Shown: one piece after another, positions 8,372 through 18,247 of the stretch
Position numbering within the stretch: position 1 is the first letter of the stretch
How the letters are laid out: each line of letters begins with the position of its first letter
Assembly: GCF_000378245.1 (NCBI RefSeq)
Contig: NZ_KB899496.1
Span: 62,001 to 126,000 of the forward strand
Direction of reading: 5' to 3'
Origin: Aromatoleum toluclasticum ATCC 700605
GTDB lineage: Bacteria; Pseudomonadota; Gammaproteobacteria; Burkholderiales; Rhodocyclaceae
Length of the DNA stretch: 64,000 nt
The notes under the pieces: model-generated
What the model saw: only the letters and a program-made list of their open reading frames with translations
Databases searched by the model: none
What the model was told of the DNA's origin: nothing
Made by a program: the position numbers and the translations under genes

Positions 8372-9304
8372 ATGGCGATCCTGGTTATTGCAGAACACGA
8401 CAACGCGAGCCTGAAGGCCGCCACCCTCAACACCGTCTCGGCCGCTGCCAAGCTCGGCAGCGAGATCCACGTGCTGGTCGCCGGCGCCAACTGCGCCGCC
8501 GCCGCCGCGGACGTCGCCAAGGTGGCTGGGGTGACCAAGGTGCGCGTTGCGGACGCCGCCCACTACGACTCGCAGACCGCCGAGAACGTCGCTGCGCTCG
8601 TTGTGGCAAACGCATCGGGCTACAGCCACATCCTCGCCCCCAGCACCGCCAACGGCAAGAACGTCGCCCCGCGCGTCGCCGCGCTGCTCGACGTCGCGCA
8701 GATTTCCGACGTCACCGGCATCGAATCGGCCGACACCTTCGTGCGCCCGATCTACGCCGGCAACGCGATGGCGACCGTGAAGTCGTCCGACGCCGTGAAG
8801 GTGATGACCGTGCGTACGACCGCCTTCGAAGCAGCGGGGCAGGGTGGTGCCGCGGCGGTCGAAGCGGTGGCCGCCGGTCCGGATCTCGGGCTGGCCAGTG
8901 TGAAGGGTCGCGAGCTGACCAAGAGCGCCCGTCCCGAACTCGGTGCCGCCAAGATCATCGTCTCGGGTGGCCGCGGTCTGGGCAACAGCGAGAACTACCA
9001 CAAGCTGCTCGAGCCGCTCGCCGACGCCCTGGGCGCCGCGCTGGGTGCCTCGCGCGCTGCGGTGGATGCGGGCTACGTGCCGAACGATTACCAGGTCGGC
9101 CAGACCGGCAAGATCGTCGCGCCGCAGCTCTACATCGCGGTCGGCATCTCCGGCGCGATCCAGCACCTCGCCGGCATGAAGGATTCCAAGGTGATCGTCG
9201 CGATCAACAAGGATCCCGAAGCACCGATCTTCCAGGTGGCGGATTACGGCCTCGTGGGCGATCTGTTCGAAGTCGTGCCGGAGTTGGTCAAAGCGGTCGG
9301 TTAA
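8372..9304 (+). CDS. etfA: Electron transfer flavoprotein alpha subunit
   Basis: A 310-aa EtfA, the FAD-binding partner of EtfB. The C-terminal FAD domain shows [28 protein letters not shown] in order, and [15 protein letters not shown]. Full length for bacterial EtfA. It follows etfB by 2 bases, so the subunits are coupled. A hairpin with a short T-run lies between it and the acyl-CoA dehydrogenase. Confidence 0.95.
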   Translation: MAILVIAEHDNASLKAATLNTVSAAAKLGSEIHVLVAGANCAAAAADVAKVAGVTKVRVADAAHYDSQTAENVAALVVANASGYSHILAPSTANGKNVAPRVAALLDVAQISDVTGIESADTFVRPIYAGNAMATVKSSDAVKVMTVRTTAFEAAGQGGAAAVEAVAAGPDLGLASVKGRELTKSARPELGAAKIIVSGGRGLGNSENYHKLLEPLADALGAALGASRAAVDAGYVPNDYQVGQTGKIVAPQLYIAVGISGAIQHLAGMKDSKVIVAINKDPEAPIFQVADYGLVGDLFEVVPELVKAVG

Positions 9305-9336
9305 ATGCTGTAGAAATATAAAAAAGCGGTACAAGG

Positions 9337-9360
9337 ACTGCGCCCTATTGGGCGCAGTTT
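9337..9360 (+). terminator. Intercistronic hairpin (partial terminator or attenuator)
   Basis: A perfect 9-base stem, ACTGCGCCC and GGGCGCAGT, with a TATT loop is followed by only a short T-run. It lies between etfA and the acyl-CoA dehydrogenase gene. A weak terminator here would set ETF above dehydrogenase expression; it could also be an mRNA stability element. Confidence 0.55.
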
Positions 9361-9390
9361 CACAATAAGCAGGTCTCGGGAGAAGAACAC

Positions 9391-11187
9391 ATGAGTCAAT
9401 ACACTGCGCCGATCCGCGACATGCAGTTCGTCATGCGCGAGCTGGCTGGCCTCGACGAAGTCGCGAAATTGCCCGGATGCGAGGAAGTGTCCGCGGATCT
9501 GGTGGATGCGATCCTCGACGAGGCGAACAAGTTCGCCAGCGGCGTCCTCGCCCCCCTGAACCGGACTGGCGACCAGGAAGGCGCCAAGTGGGATGGCGGT
9601 AACGTCCGCACCGCGCCGGGCTGGAAGGAGGCCTACAAGCAGTTTGCCGAAGCCGGCTGGACTGCGCTCGCCTGCGAACCCGAATTCGGCGGCCAGGGGC
9701 TGCCGAAGCTTGTCGCGACCGCAGTGATGGAAATGTGGAAGGCTGCCAACATGGCCTTCTCCCTGTGCCCGATGCTGACCAATGGCGCGATCGAAGCGGT
9801 CACGCTGCGCGGCACCGACGAACAGAAGGCAGCCTACCTGCCGAAGATGGTGAGCGGCGAATGGACCGGCACCATGAACCTGACCGAACCGCAGGCCGGT
9901 TCGGACCTCGCGGCCGTGCGCACGCGCGCGGAGCCGCAGGGTGACGGCACGTACAAGATCTTCGGCCAGAAGATCTTCATCACCTACGGCGAACACGACA
10001 TGACGGACAATATCGTCCACCTCGTGCTCGCCCGCCTGCCGGATGCCCCGGAAGGCGTGAAGGGCATCTCGCTCTTCGTCGTGCCCAAGTTCCTGCTCAA
10101 CGCAGACGGCACGCCCGGTGCGCGCAACGACGTCCAATGCGTGTCGATCGAACACAAGCTGGGCATCCACGCCAGCCCGACCTGCGTGCTCGCGTTCGGC
10201 GACCACGGCGGCGCGATCGGTACCCTCGTCGGCGAGGAGAATCGTGGCCTCGAGTACATGTTCATCATGATGAACGAAGCGCGCTTCGCGGTCGGCATGG
10301 AAGGCGTGGCGCTGTCCGAGCGTGCCTATCAGCATGCGCTGGCGTATGCCAAGGATCGCGTCCAGGGTACCGAGATGGGGGTGCGTGGTGGCCCGAAGGT
10401 CTCGATCATCCATCACCCGGATGTGCGTCGCATGCTGATGTCGATGAAGTCGCAGACCGAAGCCATGCGCGCGCTGGCCTACGTCGTGGCTGCCGCGAAC
10501 GACGCTGCGCACAGGGATCCCGACGCCGCGGTGCGCGCGGAAAACCAGGCTTTCGTCGACCTCATGATCCCGGTCGTCAAGGGCTGGTCGACGGAAAACT
10601 CGATCGACATCGCCTCGACCGGCGTGCAGGTGCACGGCGGCATGGGCTTCATCGAGGAAACCGGCGCGGCGCAGCATCTGCGCGATTCGCGCATCACGAC
10701 GATCTACGAAGGCACGACCGCGATCCAGGCGAACGACCTCATCGGTCGCAAGACCGCGCGCGAGGGTGGCGTCACGATCAAGGCCCTGATCGCGGAAATG
10801 CGCGGCGTGGTCGCCCAACTTGGCGAACACGGCGGCGAAGAGGCGTTCGTGGCGATCCGCCGGTCCCTCGAGTCGGGTATCGCCGCACTGGAAGCGGCGG
10901 TCGAGTATGTGCTCGCCACCTACGGCAAGGACGTCAAGGCCGCTTCCGTGGGCTCAGTGCCCTTCCTCAAGCTCCTCGGCATCGTGGCCGGCGGGTGGCT
11001 CATGGCGCGTGCCGCGCTGGTGTCGTCGATGCGCGTCGCGGAAGGCTCCACGGACGAGTTCTACAAGACCAAGATCGTCACCGCACGCTTCTACGCCGAT
11101 CACATCCTGCCGCAGGCGCAGGCGCTGTCCTACTCGGTCGTGAATGGCGCCGCGGGTGCGCTGGCGCTCGACGAAGCTCAGTTCTGA
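9391..11187 (+). CDS. Acyl-CoA dehydrogenase, long (~600 aa) DmdC/AcdA type
   Basis: A 598-aa FAD-dependent acyl-CoA dehydrogenase that oxidises an acyl-CoA to the 2-enoyl-CoA and passes electrons to ETF. N-terminal, central and C-terminal dehydrogenase domains are followed by the extra C-terminal domain of the ~600-aa subfamily often annotated as 3-methylmercaptopropionyl-CoA dehydrogenase (DmdC). NLTEPQAGSDL and the catalytic glutamate E440 in IYEGTTAIQ are present. It sits directly after etfBA, its electron acceptor genes. The chain-length or substrate preference cannot be read from the sequence; DmdC activity is not implied. Confidence 0.9.
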   Translation: MSQYTAPIRDMQFVMRELAGLDEVAKLPGCEEVSADLVDAILDEANKFASGVLAPLNRTGDQEGAKWDGGNVRTAPGWKEAYKQFAEAGWTALACEPEFGGQGLPKLVATAVMEMWKAANMAFSLCPMLTNGAIEAVTLRGTDEQKAAYLPKMVSGEWTGTMNLTEPQAGSDLAAVRTRAEPQGDGTYKIFGQKIFITYGEHDMTDNIVHLVLARLPDAPEGVKGISLFVVPKFLLNADGTPGARNDVQCVSIEHKLGIHASPTCVLAFGDHGGAIGTLVGEENRGLEYMFIMMNEARFAVGMEGVALSERAYQHALAYAKDRVQGTEMGVRGGPKVSIIHHPDVRRMLMSMKSQTEAMRALAYVVAAANDAAHRDPDAAVRAENQAFVDLMIPVVKGWSTENSIDIASTGVQVHGGMGFIEETGAAQHLRDSRITTIYEGTTAIQANDLIGRKTAREGGVTIKALIAEMRGVVAQLGEHGGEEAFVAIRRSLESGIAALEAAVEYVLATYGKDVKAASVGSVPFLKLLGIVAGGWLMARAALVSSMRVAEGSTDEFYKTKIVTARFYADHILPQAQALSYSVVNGAAGALALDEAQF

Positions 11188-11250
11188 CGACACGGCGGAG
11201 GAGGGCGGCCGCTCTCCTCCGTGTGCCGGACCCCGGAATTCAGGATCGCA

Positions 11251-11287
11251 AAAAGAAGGGCCGCCCCGATCGTTCGGGGCGGCCCTT
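11251..11287. terminator. Bidirectional intrinsic terminator
   Basis: A perfect 14-base stem, AAGGGCCGCCCCGA with TCGGGGCGGCCCTT, and a four-base loop lies between the convergent acyl-CoA dehydrogenase (+) and ppiC (-) genes. The minus-strand side continues into a run of T's (CTTTTTGC), so it is best as the terminator of the yciB-ppiC operon; the plus side has a weaker T-rich tail. Confidence 0.8.
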
Positions 11288-11307
11288 CGTGTTTCAGGTC
11301 GGGACGC

Positions 11308-12093
11308 TTACTGGACCTTCGCCTTGGCGCGCAGATCCATGATGTGCTTCTCGATCTTCTGCTGCTGCAGACGCTGCTCGAGCTGCGGCTTCACTTCTTC
11401 GAAGTCGGGCGCCTTCAGGTCGCGCACGTCGTCGAGCTGGATCACGTGATAGCCGAAGTCGCTCTTGACCGGCACCTCGGTGTGCTTGCCCTTCTCGAGC
11501 TTCACCATCGCATCGGAGAAAGGCTTCACGAACATGCCCGGATTGCTCCAGCCGAGGTCGCCGCCGTTGTCCTTGGAGCCCGGATCCTTCGACTGCTTGG
11601 CGAGGGCGTCGAACTTTTCGCCGGCCTTGAGCTTGGCGATGATTGCCTTGGCCTCGTCCTCGGTTTCGACCAGTACGTGACGGGGCTTGTATTCCTTGGC
11701 GCCCATCTTGCTCTTGACGCTGTCGTATTCCTTCTTCAGGTCGGCGTCGGTGACCGGGTTGGTCTTGACGTAATCCTGGATATAGGCGCGCAGCAGCACC
11801 GCCTGACGGGCGAGGTCCATCTGGGCCTGCACGTCACCCTTCTTGTCGAGGCCCTTCTTGACCGCTTCCTGGGCCAGGACTTCGCGGCGGATCAGTTCCT
11901 CGCGCACTGCGTCGCGGAGCTGCTGGTTGTCGGGTGCGCCCTGGGCGCGCTGCTCGTTGAACATCACGTCGGCGCGTGTAGCGGGGATCGCGGTGCCGTT
12001 CACCGTGGCGGCCGGACCTGCGGCATGGGCCGCCTGGCCGATCAGTCCGGCCATGAGACAAAGAGCGAGACGGCTGGGAAAGCGAATCATCAA
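11308..12093 (-). CDS. Parvulin-type peptidyl-prolyl isomerase, exported
   Basis: A 261-aa periplasmic foldase of the PpiC/PrsA type. It has a signal peptide (hydrophobic core LALCLMAGLIG, cleavage likely after AAHA), a SurA-N-like helical region, and a parvulin domain at about 130-225 with RHVLVETEDEA, SKDPGSKDNGGDLGW and FGYHVIQLDD. It probably assists outer-membrane or periplasmic protein folding. The ATG overlaps the bolA stop by four bases, making it the last gene of yciB-yciI-bolA-ppiC, followed by a strong terminator. Confidence 0.9.
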   Translation of the reverse strand: MMIRFPSRLALCLMAGLIGQAAHAAGPAATVNGTAIPATRADVMFNEQRAQGAPDNQQLRDAVREELIRREVLAQEAVKKGLDKKGDVQAQMDLARQAVLLRAYIQDYVKTNPVTDADLKKEYDSVKSKMGAKEYKPRHVLVETEDEAKAIIAKLKAGEKFDALAKQSKDPGSKDNGGDLGWSNPGMFVKPFSDAMVKLEKGKHTEVPVKSDFGYHVIQLDDVRDLKAPDFEEVKPQLEQRLQQQKIEKHIMDLRAKAKVQ

Positions 12094-12380
12094 AGTTCCT
12101 TCCTGTTGGGTTGAGTGTTGGCCTCTTCGGCCGTCAGGGCGCGAATGGCGAGAGCATGGATGCGGGTCCGCATCAGTTCGCCCAGCGCGCCATATACGAG
12201 TCGGTGACGTGCAACCGTATTCTTGCCGATAAATGCGTCCGACACCATCGTCATGCGGTAGTGTCCGCCGCCGCCCTTGGCGCCGGCATGTCCGGCGTGC
12301 AGGGCGCTGTCGTCCTCGATTTCGATCGAGAGGGGGTCGAGGACTGCGAGCCGGGTTCTTATCTCGTCGATCACGGTCAC
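12090..12380 (-). CDS. bolA: BolA-family protein
   Basis: A 96-aa BolA-family protein, usually a partner of monothiol glutaredoxins in Fe-S cluster handling or a transcription regulator. The fold is visible as [30 protein letters not shown] and the conserved RHRLVYGAL segment, including the histidines expected for cluster binding. It overlaps both neighbours by four bases, within a coupled minus-strand operon. Confidence 0.9.
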   Translation of the reverse strand: MTVIDEIRTRLAVLDPLSIEIEDDSALHAGHAGAKGGGGHYRMTMVSDAFIGKNTVARHRLVYGALGELMRTRIHALAIRALTAEEANTQPNRKEL

Positions 12381-12676
12381 GGCAGAACCTTCTTGTACGG
12401 GCGGACGCTGGTGCGAGCGAAAACGCCGTTGGTGACGTAGGGGTCGGTGGCGAGCCAGGCTTCGGCGTCGGCCTGGGACGGGAATTCCGCGATCACGAGG
12501 CTGCCGAAGAAGCCGGCCGGGCCGGGGTCAGGCGAGTCGATCGCAGGCATGGGGCCTGCCACCACGAGCCGCCCTTCGTCATGGAGCGCCTGGAGGCGCG
12601 CCAGGTGCGCCGGGCGCACGGCCATGCGGGCGTCGAGTTTGCCCGGGGCGTCTTCGCCCGTCAGCACATAAAGCAT
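12377..12676 (-). CDS. YciI-family protein
   Basis: A 99-aa YciI-like protein with a ferredoxin-like fold. Some YciI-family members are dehalogenases or lyases, but most have no known activity. Visible family features are the N-terminal [20 protein letters not shown] with the conserved histidine, and the C-terminal [12 protein letters not shown] longer open frame extends upstream in this phase, but family length and its overlap with the yciB stop (TGATG) set this start. Confidence 0.85.
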   Translation of the reverse strand: MLYVLTGEDAPGKLDARMAVRPAHLARLQALHDEGRLVVAGPMPAIDSPDPGPAGFFGSLVIAEFPSQADAEAWLATDPYVTNGVFARTSVRPYKKVLP

Positions 12677-13284
12677 CAGTTGGTTTCCTCCTGGACGTGT
12701 TTTGAGAGGTAGAGGCCTTGGGCCAGGACGAACAGAAGCATCAGGCCCATGCCGCCGAAGAGCTTGAAATTGACCCAGGTTTCTTCGGAAAAGTTGTAGG
12801 CGACGTACAGGTTGAGCACGCCCATGCCGATGAAGAACGCGGCCCAGGCATGGCTGAGCCGCGCCCACACCGGCTCGGCCAGGCGCACCTGCGCTTCGAG
12901 CATTCTGCGGATCAGATTGCGCCGGAACAGCAGTTCCGATCCCGCGAGCGTGATGCCGAACATCCAGTAAAGCGCGGTCGGCTTCCACTTGATGAAGGTC
13001 GGATTGTGGAAGAACAGGGTCGCGCCGCCGAACACGACGATGATCGCGAGGCTGACCCACAGCATCGTGTCGACCTTGCGGTGCCTGATCCATACCCACG
13101 CGATCTGGCCGGCCGTGGCGATGATCGCGACGGCCGTGGCGATGAGGATGGGAGCCTGTGTGGCCTCTATGCCGTCGCCGAGGATCCGGGTGGCGAGGTC
13201 GTGCGCCACTGCCGGATCGTGTCCGGCGAACTTGTAGGCGGCAAAGAAGAGGATGACGGGAAGCAGGTCGAAAAGAATCTTCAT
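12676..13284 (-). CDS. yciB: YciB / intracellular septation protein A, inner-membrane protein
   Basis: A 202-aa polytopic membrane protein of the YciB (IspA) family, involved in cell-envelope integrity and division. About five transmembrane segments are visible. Conserved features are the start [21 protein letters not shown], the region [14 protein letters not shown], and [14 protein letters not shown] near the end. It is the first gene of a four-gene coupled operon; its stop overlaps the yciI start. Confidence 0.93.
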   Translation of the reverse strand: MKILFDLLPVILFFAAYKFAGHDPAVAHDLATRILGDGIEATQAPILIATAVAIIATAGQIAWVWIRHRKVDTMLWVSLAIIVVFGGATLFFHNPTFIKWKPTALYWMFGITLAGSELLFRRNLIRRMLEAQVRLAEPVWARLSHAWAAFFIGMGVLNLYVAYNFSEETWVNFKLFGGMGLMLLFVLAQGLYLSKHVQEETN

Positions 13285-13325
13285 GCGCGGGGATTATAGC
13301 GAACCGGCGTGGCAATCGGTTTGCA

Positions 13326-14786
13326 CTACTCGTCGCCTGCCTCGCTATCGGCGGCGAGCAGGCGGCCGCGCCCGCGCTTCGGTCCTTCGAGGGGCAGATG
13401 GATGATTGCACGCAGGCCGCCGCCGCTGCGAGCGCGTAATTCGAGTCGGCCCTCGTGCGAGGCAACGATGCGTTCGACGATGGCGAGGCCCAGGCCGGCG
13501 CCCTTGGTGTTCGAGCGCGCCGTCTCGAGGCGTGTGAAGGGATGTCGCATGCGCTCCATGTCGGCCTCCGGAATGCCGGGGCCGCGGTCGGCGACTTCGA
13601 TCAGGGCTTCGTCGCGGCGGCTCGACAGAATAAGATTGATGGGGCTTTCCTCGCCTGCATAGCGGACCGCGTTGTCGATGAGGTTGCGGACCGCGCGGCG
13701 CAGCGGGAGGGTGCGCACCGGTACCGGGAGGTCCTCCGGCGTATCGACGCGCACCTTGATGCCACGCAGGCGATAGGGTTCTGCGAGGTCGGCGAGCAGG
13801 CTTGGGAGATTCTCGACCTGCAGGGGCTCCTGCGGTTCGCCGCGCCCGAAATCGAGGAACTGGCCGATGATGCGGTCCATTTCCTCGACGTCGGAAACCA
13901 TGGCGCGAACGTCGGTATCGGGTGCGCCGGACATCTCGATGCCGAGGCGCAGGCGCGCGAGGGGGGTGCGCAGGTCATGGGACACGCCGGCGAGAATCAG
14001 GGCGCGGTCGGCGTCGATGCGGGCGAGGTCGCCGGCCATCTGGTTGAATGCCCGCGCAACCGTGGCGATCTCCAGCGGTCCGTTTTCCGGCAGGTGCGGG
14101 GGCGTGCGCCCGCTGCCGACGACGCGCGCTGAGCGGGCCAGGTTGCGCAGCGGAACGCCGATGCGCGAAACGATCATGTAGGCGCCGAGCAGCGCGGCGA
14201 GGAGCGCGCCGCCTCCCCAGACGAGCCATTCCAGGGCTCCGGTCTGTTCCAGGCGCTCGGACGGGAGCATCAGCCAGAAGTCCTGCTCGTCGTCGGGGTC
14301 GACACGGAAGCTCACCCAGAATCCGTCGAGGGTCTTCCAGCGCGAGGCGAAGCGTGTATGGGTTCCGAGCTGCCGGCGGACTTCCTCCGTCAGCAGCTGC
14401 ATCCCGCGCGTATCGGGCAGGGGTTCGAGTTCATCGCTGGGCTCGGCCGGATAGATGCGCATTCCCTCTAGCGCGGCCAGCTCGATCAGCAGCTCGGTGC
14501 GCCGGTCGACTTCGGAGTTGATGAGTGCCGTGCGGGTGAGATTCACGACGCTGGCGACCATCTGGGCCAGGCTGCGGGCGCGCGCCGGCTCCTCGAAATG
14601 ACGGAAGATCTGCGACCACGTCGCCAATGCCAGCGTCAGGAGCAGAGCGATGAGGAAGAAGGTCTGCCAGAGGAGCGTCCGTGGCAGGAGCTGCGCGAGG
14701 CGCGGCCCCTGGCTTGCAGGACCAGGCGAGGTTTCCCCCGCGTCTGCCGCAGACCGTTCAGGCTTCGTTGACAGGCTTCGATTCAT
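13326..14786 (-). CDS. envZ: EnvZ-like sensor histidine kinase
   Basis: A 486-aa inner-membrane sensor kinase with transmembrane helices near residues 38-60 and 185-210 flanking a periplasmic domain. A HAMP linker, the dimerisation/phosphoacceptor motif [10 protein letters not shown] (His about 270), the N box [10 protein letters not shown] and the G boxes ([16 protein letters not shown]) follow. The [10 protein letters not shown] context and pairing with ompR identify it as EnvZ, sensing osmolarity or envelope state. Its start lies 29 bases inside the end of ompR. An extension of about 35 residues precedes the first helix. Confidence 0.9.
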   Translation of the reverse strand: MNRSLSTKPERSAADAGETSPGPASQGPRLAQLLPRTLLWQTFFLIALLLTLALATWSQIFRHFEEPARARSLAQMVASVVNLTRTALINSEVDRRTELLIELAALEGMRIYPAEPSDELEPLPDTRGMQLLTEEVRRQLGTHTRFASRWKTLDGFWVSFRVDPDDEQDFWLMLPSERLEQTGALEWLVWGGGALLAALLGAYMIVSRIGVPLRNLARSARVVGSGRTPPHLPENGPLEIATVARAFNQMAGDLARIDADRALILAGVSHDLRTPLARLRLGIEMSGAPDTDVRAMVSDVEEMDRIIGQFLDFGRGEPQEPLQVENLPSLLADLAEPYRLRGIKVRVDTPEDLPVPVRTLPLRRAVRNLIDNAVRYAGEESPINLILSSRRDEALIEVADRGPGIPEADMERMRHPFTRLETARSNTKGAGLGLAIVERIVASHEGRLELRARSGGGLRAIIHLPLEGPKRGRGRLLAADSEAGDE

Positions 14787-15495
14787 CCGGCACGAACACG
14801 TATCCGAAGCCCCACACGGTCTGGATGTAGCGCGGCTTGGCAGGGTCGTCTTCGACGAGCTTGCGCAGGCGGCTCACCTGTACGTCGATGGCGCGGTCGA
14901 AGACGCCGTATTCGCGGCCTCGGGCCAGTTCCATGAGCTTGTCGCGCGACAAGGGCTGGCGCGGATGCTGGAGCAGCACCTTGAGCAGCGAGAATTCGCC
15001 GGTCGTCAGCGAAATTTCCTCGCCGTCGCGCACGAGCGAACGCACGCCGAGGTTCACCTGCACGTTGCCGAACTTGACGACCTCGTCCTCGATCGTCGGT
15101 GCGCCGGGCAGCGTAGGCGGTTGCCGGCGCATCACGGCGTGGATGCGGGCGACGAGCTCGCGCGGGTTGAACGGTTTGGCGAGGTAGTCGTCGGCGCCCA
15201 TTTCGAGGCCGATGATGCGGTCGACGTCGTCACCCTTGGCGGTGAGCATGATGATGGGCATGGCGTTCTGGTCGGCCCGCAGGCGCCGGCAGATGGCAAG
15301 GCCGTCTTCGCCCGGAAGCATCAGGTCGAGCACCATCACGTCGTAATGTTCGCGGTGCAGGGCGCGATCCATGGACGCGGCGTCCACGACGGCCTTGACG
15401 GTGAAGCCCTGTTCCTGAAGGTAACGCGACAACAGTTCGCGCAGGCGCGCGTCGTCGTCGACCAGCAAAACTCGGTATCGGATCTTGGTATTCAT
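14758..15495 (-). CDS. ompR: OmpR-family response regulator
   Basis: A 245-aa response regulator. The receiver domain has the acidic pocket D13-D15, phosphoacceptor D57 (VMVLDLMLPGEDG) and the switch lysine in YLAKPFNPREL. The C-terminal winged-helix domain ends in the OmpR-like [15 protein letters not shown]. It is followed, with overlap, by envZ. Porin or envelope genes are the expected targets. Confidence 0.93.
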   Translation of the reverse strand: MNTKIRYRVLLVDDDARLRELLSRYLQEQGFTVKAVVDAASMDRALHREHYDVMVLDLMLPGEDGLAICRRLRADQNAMPIIMLTAKGDDVDRIIGLEMGADDYLAKPFNPRELVARIHAVMRRQPPTLPGAPTIEDEVVKFGNVQVNLGVRSLVRDGEEISLTTGEFSLLKVLLQHPRQPLSRDKLMELARGREYGVFDRAIDVQVSRLRKLVEDDPAKPRYIQTVWGFGYVFVPDESKPVNEA

Positions 15496-15704
15496 GGTGC
15501 GAATCCTATCCTGTTACATTTTTGGGTGCCAGCGCCTGCTGCGACGTTTCGCACGCAAGGGGTAACGTTTCGTAAGGGCATGGGAAAAGCGCAACACGCC
15601 CTTACACGTTGGTCCTTAAATCTTCGTTCAGAAGCGCCGTAAATACCAATACGAGGGTATGGTTTCACCGTCCGAATCCGCAACGAACTCCGCCTGCAGC
15701 GATC

Positions 15705-16088
15705 ATGGCAAACAGCTGTTCAATTTCCTGTAGGGCATGCTCCTCCGGCGACCGCGGGTTGCAGGGCGGGCGGTCCCGGCGTCGAGCGACAGGCACCGTC
15801 CTGTTCCTGTTCGCGCTTGCGTCGACACTCGCCGCCGGCCCCGGGTTCGCACGCGAGAGCGCGCCGGCGCGTGCGGTGAAGGAAAGCGTGACGGTGCCGG
15901 GATATGCGAGCGCGCGGGACAAGCGCCGGGCGGAACTTCGCCGTGCCCTCATGAGCGGCACGGTGGCTACCCGTCCTGCAGCACAGGAACCGCGCCGGAT
16001 GTCGCCTGAGCAGCGCGAAGAGCTCTACCAGGAATTGCGGCAGGCGATGCGCGATGCAAACCGTCCCCGCAGCGTGACCGAACGCTGA
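15705..16088 (+). CDS. Hypothetical small exported protein
   Basis: A 127-aa open frame I do not recognise. A stretch of arginines followed by a hydrophobic segment (GTVLFLFALASTLAAG) and an AxA-like site (GFARE) suggests a signal peptide. The mature part is short, charged and helical, with RMSPEQREELYQELRQAMRD near the end. The ATG at 15705 has no strong ribosome-binding site; a TTG at 15759 would put the arginines closer to the N-terminus and is equally plausible. It lies between the divergent ompR promoter and tsaB. Confidence 0.5.
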   Translation: MANSCSISCRACSSGDRGLQGGRSRRRATGTVLFLFALASTLAAGPGFARESAPARAVKESVTVPGYASARDKRRAELRRALMSGTVATRPAAQEPRRMSPEQREELYQELRQAMRDANRPRSVTER

Positions 16089-16173
16089 TCCGGGGCCGTC
16101 CGGCGTTTCCGCGGCGCAGTTGCCCGGCACGGGCGCTGCGCAGACGGGCCGCTGCCGGTAAAATGGGCGGCCT

Positions 16174-16866
16174 ATGAAAATCCTCTCGATCGAGACCTCG
16201 TGTGAGCACGCGAGCGTCGCCCTGTTGCTCGACGGCGAGACCGTCGAACGAACCCTGGAAGGGCATTCGAATCATTCCGAACGCCTGCTGCCCACCCTGA
16301 AGGCGCTGCTCGCCGATGCGGGCGTTGCGCTCGGCGCGCTCGATGCCGTGGCGTTCGGCGCCGGGCCGGGGGCCTTTACGGGCTTGCGCCTGGCTTGCGG
16401 TGTGGCGCAGGGGCTGGCGATGGGCGCAGACTTGGGGGTCGCGCCGGTATGCAGCCTCGAGGCGCTGGCGCTGCAAGGCAGGGGGGATGCGATCTACGTC
16501 GCCACCGATGCGCGCATGGGTGAAGTGTATTCGGCAGCCTATCGTCTTGCCGACGGGCTCCCGGTGATGGTCGCGCCGCCGACGTGCTGCCCGCCCGAGA
16601 TGCTGACATTGCCTGCCGATGGCCGGTGGTCCGGCATCGGGTCGGCGTTCGCGGTGTACGGCGATCGGATCCCGCATGAGGTGCTGAATCGGCTGGGACG
16701 ACCGGAGAACGACGCGGTACCGCGCGCGGCAGACGTGGCAAGGCTGGCAGTGCGCCTCGCCGAAGGTGGAATGCTGGTTGCCGCCGAAGTCGCCGCGCCG
16801 CTGTATGTGCGTGACAAGGTGGCGCTGACGACCGCGGAGCGGCTGGCGCGCGGAGGGCGGGCGTGA
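16174..16866 (+). CDS. tsaB: tRNA threonylcarbamoyladenosine biosynthesis protein TsaB
   Basis: A 230-aa TsaB, the inactive ASKHA-fold partner of TsaD in making the t6A37 modification of tRNAs that read ANN codons. The family start MKILSIETSCEHASVALL and the phosphate loop FGAGPGAFTGLRLACGVAQG are clear. The stop overlaps the GTG start of rimI. The tsaB-rimI order is common in proteobacteria. Confidence 0.95.
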   Translation: MKILSIETSCEHASVALLLDGETVERTLEGHSNHSERLLPTLKALLADAGVALGALDAVAFGAGPGAFTGLRLACGVAQGLAMGADLGVAPVCSLEALALQGRGDAIYVATDARMGEVYSAAYRLADGLPVMVAPPTCCPPEMLTLPADGRWSGIGSAFAVYGDRIPHEVLNRLGRPENDAVPRAADVARLAVRLAEGGMLVAAEVAAPLYVRDKVALTTAERLARGGRA

Positions 16867-17315
16867 CCGCCGGATTCGGCTTCATCCCCATGACGGACGA
16901 GGATCTGTCGTGGGTGGTCGAAAACGAGCGCGAATTGCATTCGTTTCCCTGGAGCGAAGGCAATTTCGCGGATTCCCTGCGTGCCGGCTACAACTGCTGG
17001 GTGATGCGCAACGGGGCAGGGCCGGTCGCCTACGCCGTGATGCTGACGGTGATCGACGAGGCCCACCTGCTCAACATCAGCGTCGCGCGTGCGGAGCAGC
17101 GCCGCGGGATTGGCGGGACGCTGCTCGAATATCTCTCTGTCGAGGCGGCGCGGGCAGGTGCAACGCAGTTCTTTCTCGAGGTGCGGCCCTCGAACACCGC
17201 GGCCCTTGCGCTGTATGAGCGCCATGGCTTCGTCGCGGTTGGACGGAGGAAAGGCTATTACCCGGCGCCCGGCGGTCAACGCGAGGATGCGATCGTGATG
17301 AGGCGCGAGCTGTGA
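16863..17315 (+). CDS. rimI: RimI-like ribosomal protein S18 N-acetyltransferase
   Basis: A 150-aa GNAT acetyltransferase. The acetyl-CoA binding motif RRGIGGTLLEYL (about 80-91), FLEVRPSNTAALALYERHGF and GRRKGYYPAPGG match RimI, which acetylates the N-terminal alanine of ribosomal protein S18. It begins with GTG overlapping the tsaB stop and ends overlapping the UDG start, so three genes are coupled. Confidence 0.92.
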   Translation: MTAGFGFIPMTDEDLSWVVENERELHSFPWSEGNFADSLRAGYNCWVMRNGAGPVAYAVMLTVIDEAHLLNISVARAEQRRGIGGTLLEYLSVEAARAGATQFFLEVRPSNTAALALYERHGFVAVGRRKGYYPAPGGQREDAIVMRREL

Positions 17316-18208
17316 GGGATGTGCGGCGCGACGCCGTGCTGCGCGAGATGGGTCTCGCTCCCGTCTGGCGTTTGCGCGCGGGGGGAGAGGGTGCTGCAGA
17401 GGCCATCGAGGTGTTGCCGGAGCCGGAGTCGGCGCCGGTAGCGGCCGGGGCGGATCAGGGCGGCGGTGCATGGTCCCCGCCTGCGCAGATCGTGCCGGCG
17501 GAGCCGGTACCCGAAGTGCGTTCCATGCGTGCGGCGATTCCCGTCCGCGACCTGATTCCGCGCGCCGCAGCGGCGACGGCTCCGGTCGCGGCACCGGATC
17601 GGCGCGACGATGGCGATCCTGCGAGGGCAGGTCGTATCGCACGGATGGGCTGGGACGAGCTGGAGTCCGACATCGGCGCCTGCAGGGCGTGCCGCCTGTG
17701 CGAGAAGCGCCGGCAGGCCGTTCCGGGTGTCGGTGACCGGAGTGCGGAGTGGATGTTCGTCGGGGAGGGGCCGGGATCCGAGGAGGACCAGCGTGGCGAG
17801 CCCTTCGTCGGCGCCGCGGGCAAGCTGCTCGACGCGATGCTTTCGGCGATCGACCTGAAGCGGGGCGAGAACGTCTATATCGCGAATGCCGTGAAGTGCC
17901 GGCCACCGCACAACCGTACGCCGCAGGCGGACGAGATCGCGATCTGCCACCCTTATCTGGCGCGCCAGATCGAGTTGGTGCGGCCGCGTGTGTTGATTGC
18001 GCTGGGCCGTCCCGCGGCCCTTGCGCTGCTGGATGCCGAAATCAGCATTGGCGCTTCGCGCGGCCGGGTGTTCCACCGTGGGGAGATACCCGTGGTGGTG
18101 ACCTATCATCCCGCCTACCTGCTGCGGAATCAGGCCGACAAGGCCAAGGCGTGGGAGGACCTGTGCTTTGCGCGCCGCCTGATGCGGGAGCTCGCCGAAA
18201 AGGCCTGA
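17312..18208 (+). CDS. Fe-S uracil-DNA glycosylase (family 4-like)
   Basis: A 298-aa uracil-DNA glycosylase of the Fe-S type. Likely cluster cysteines are C124, C127, C196 and C212 (C-x2-C, KCRPP, CHPY). The catalytic region is [20 protein letters not shown], in which family 4 enzymes place the water-activating residue, and the closing motif is YHPAYLLR. It removes uracil from DNA at the start of base excision repair. The first ~115 residues are a low-complexity Ala/Pro/Glu extension. The GTG start overlaps the rimI stop. Confidence 0.9.
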   Translation: MRDVRRDAVLREMGLAPVWRLRAGGEGAAEAIEVLPEPESAPVAAGADQGGGAWSPPAQIVPAEPVPEVRSMRAAIPVRDLIPRAAAATAPVAAPDRRDDGDPARAGRIARMGWDELESDIGACRACRLCEKRRQAVPGVGDRSAEWMFVGEGPGSEEDQRGEPFVGAAGKLLDAMLSAIDLKRGENVYIANAVKCRPPHNRTPQADEIAICHPYLARQIELVRPRVLIALGRPAALALLDAEISIGASRGRVFHRGEIPVVVTYHPAYLLRNQADKAKAWEDLCFARRLMRELAEKA

Positions 18209-18247
18209 GGAATGCGGGGCGGGCTGCGGGCGCGGTCCGTATTCCGG

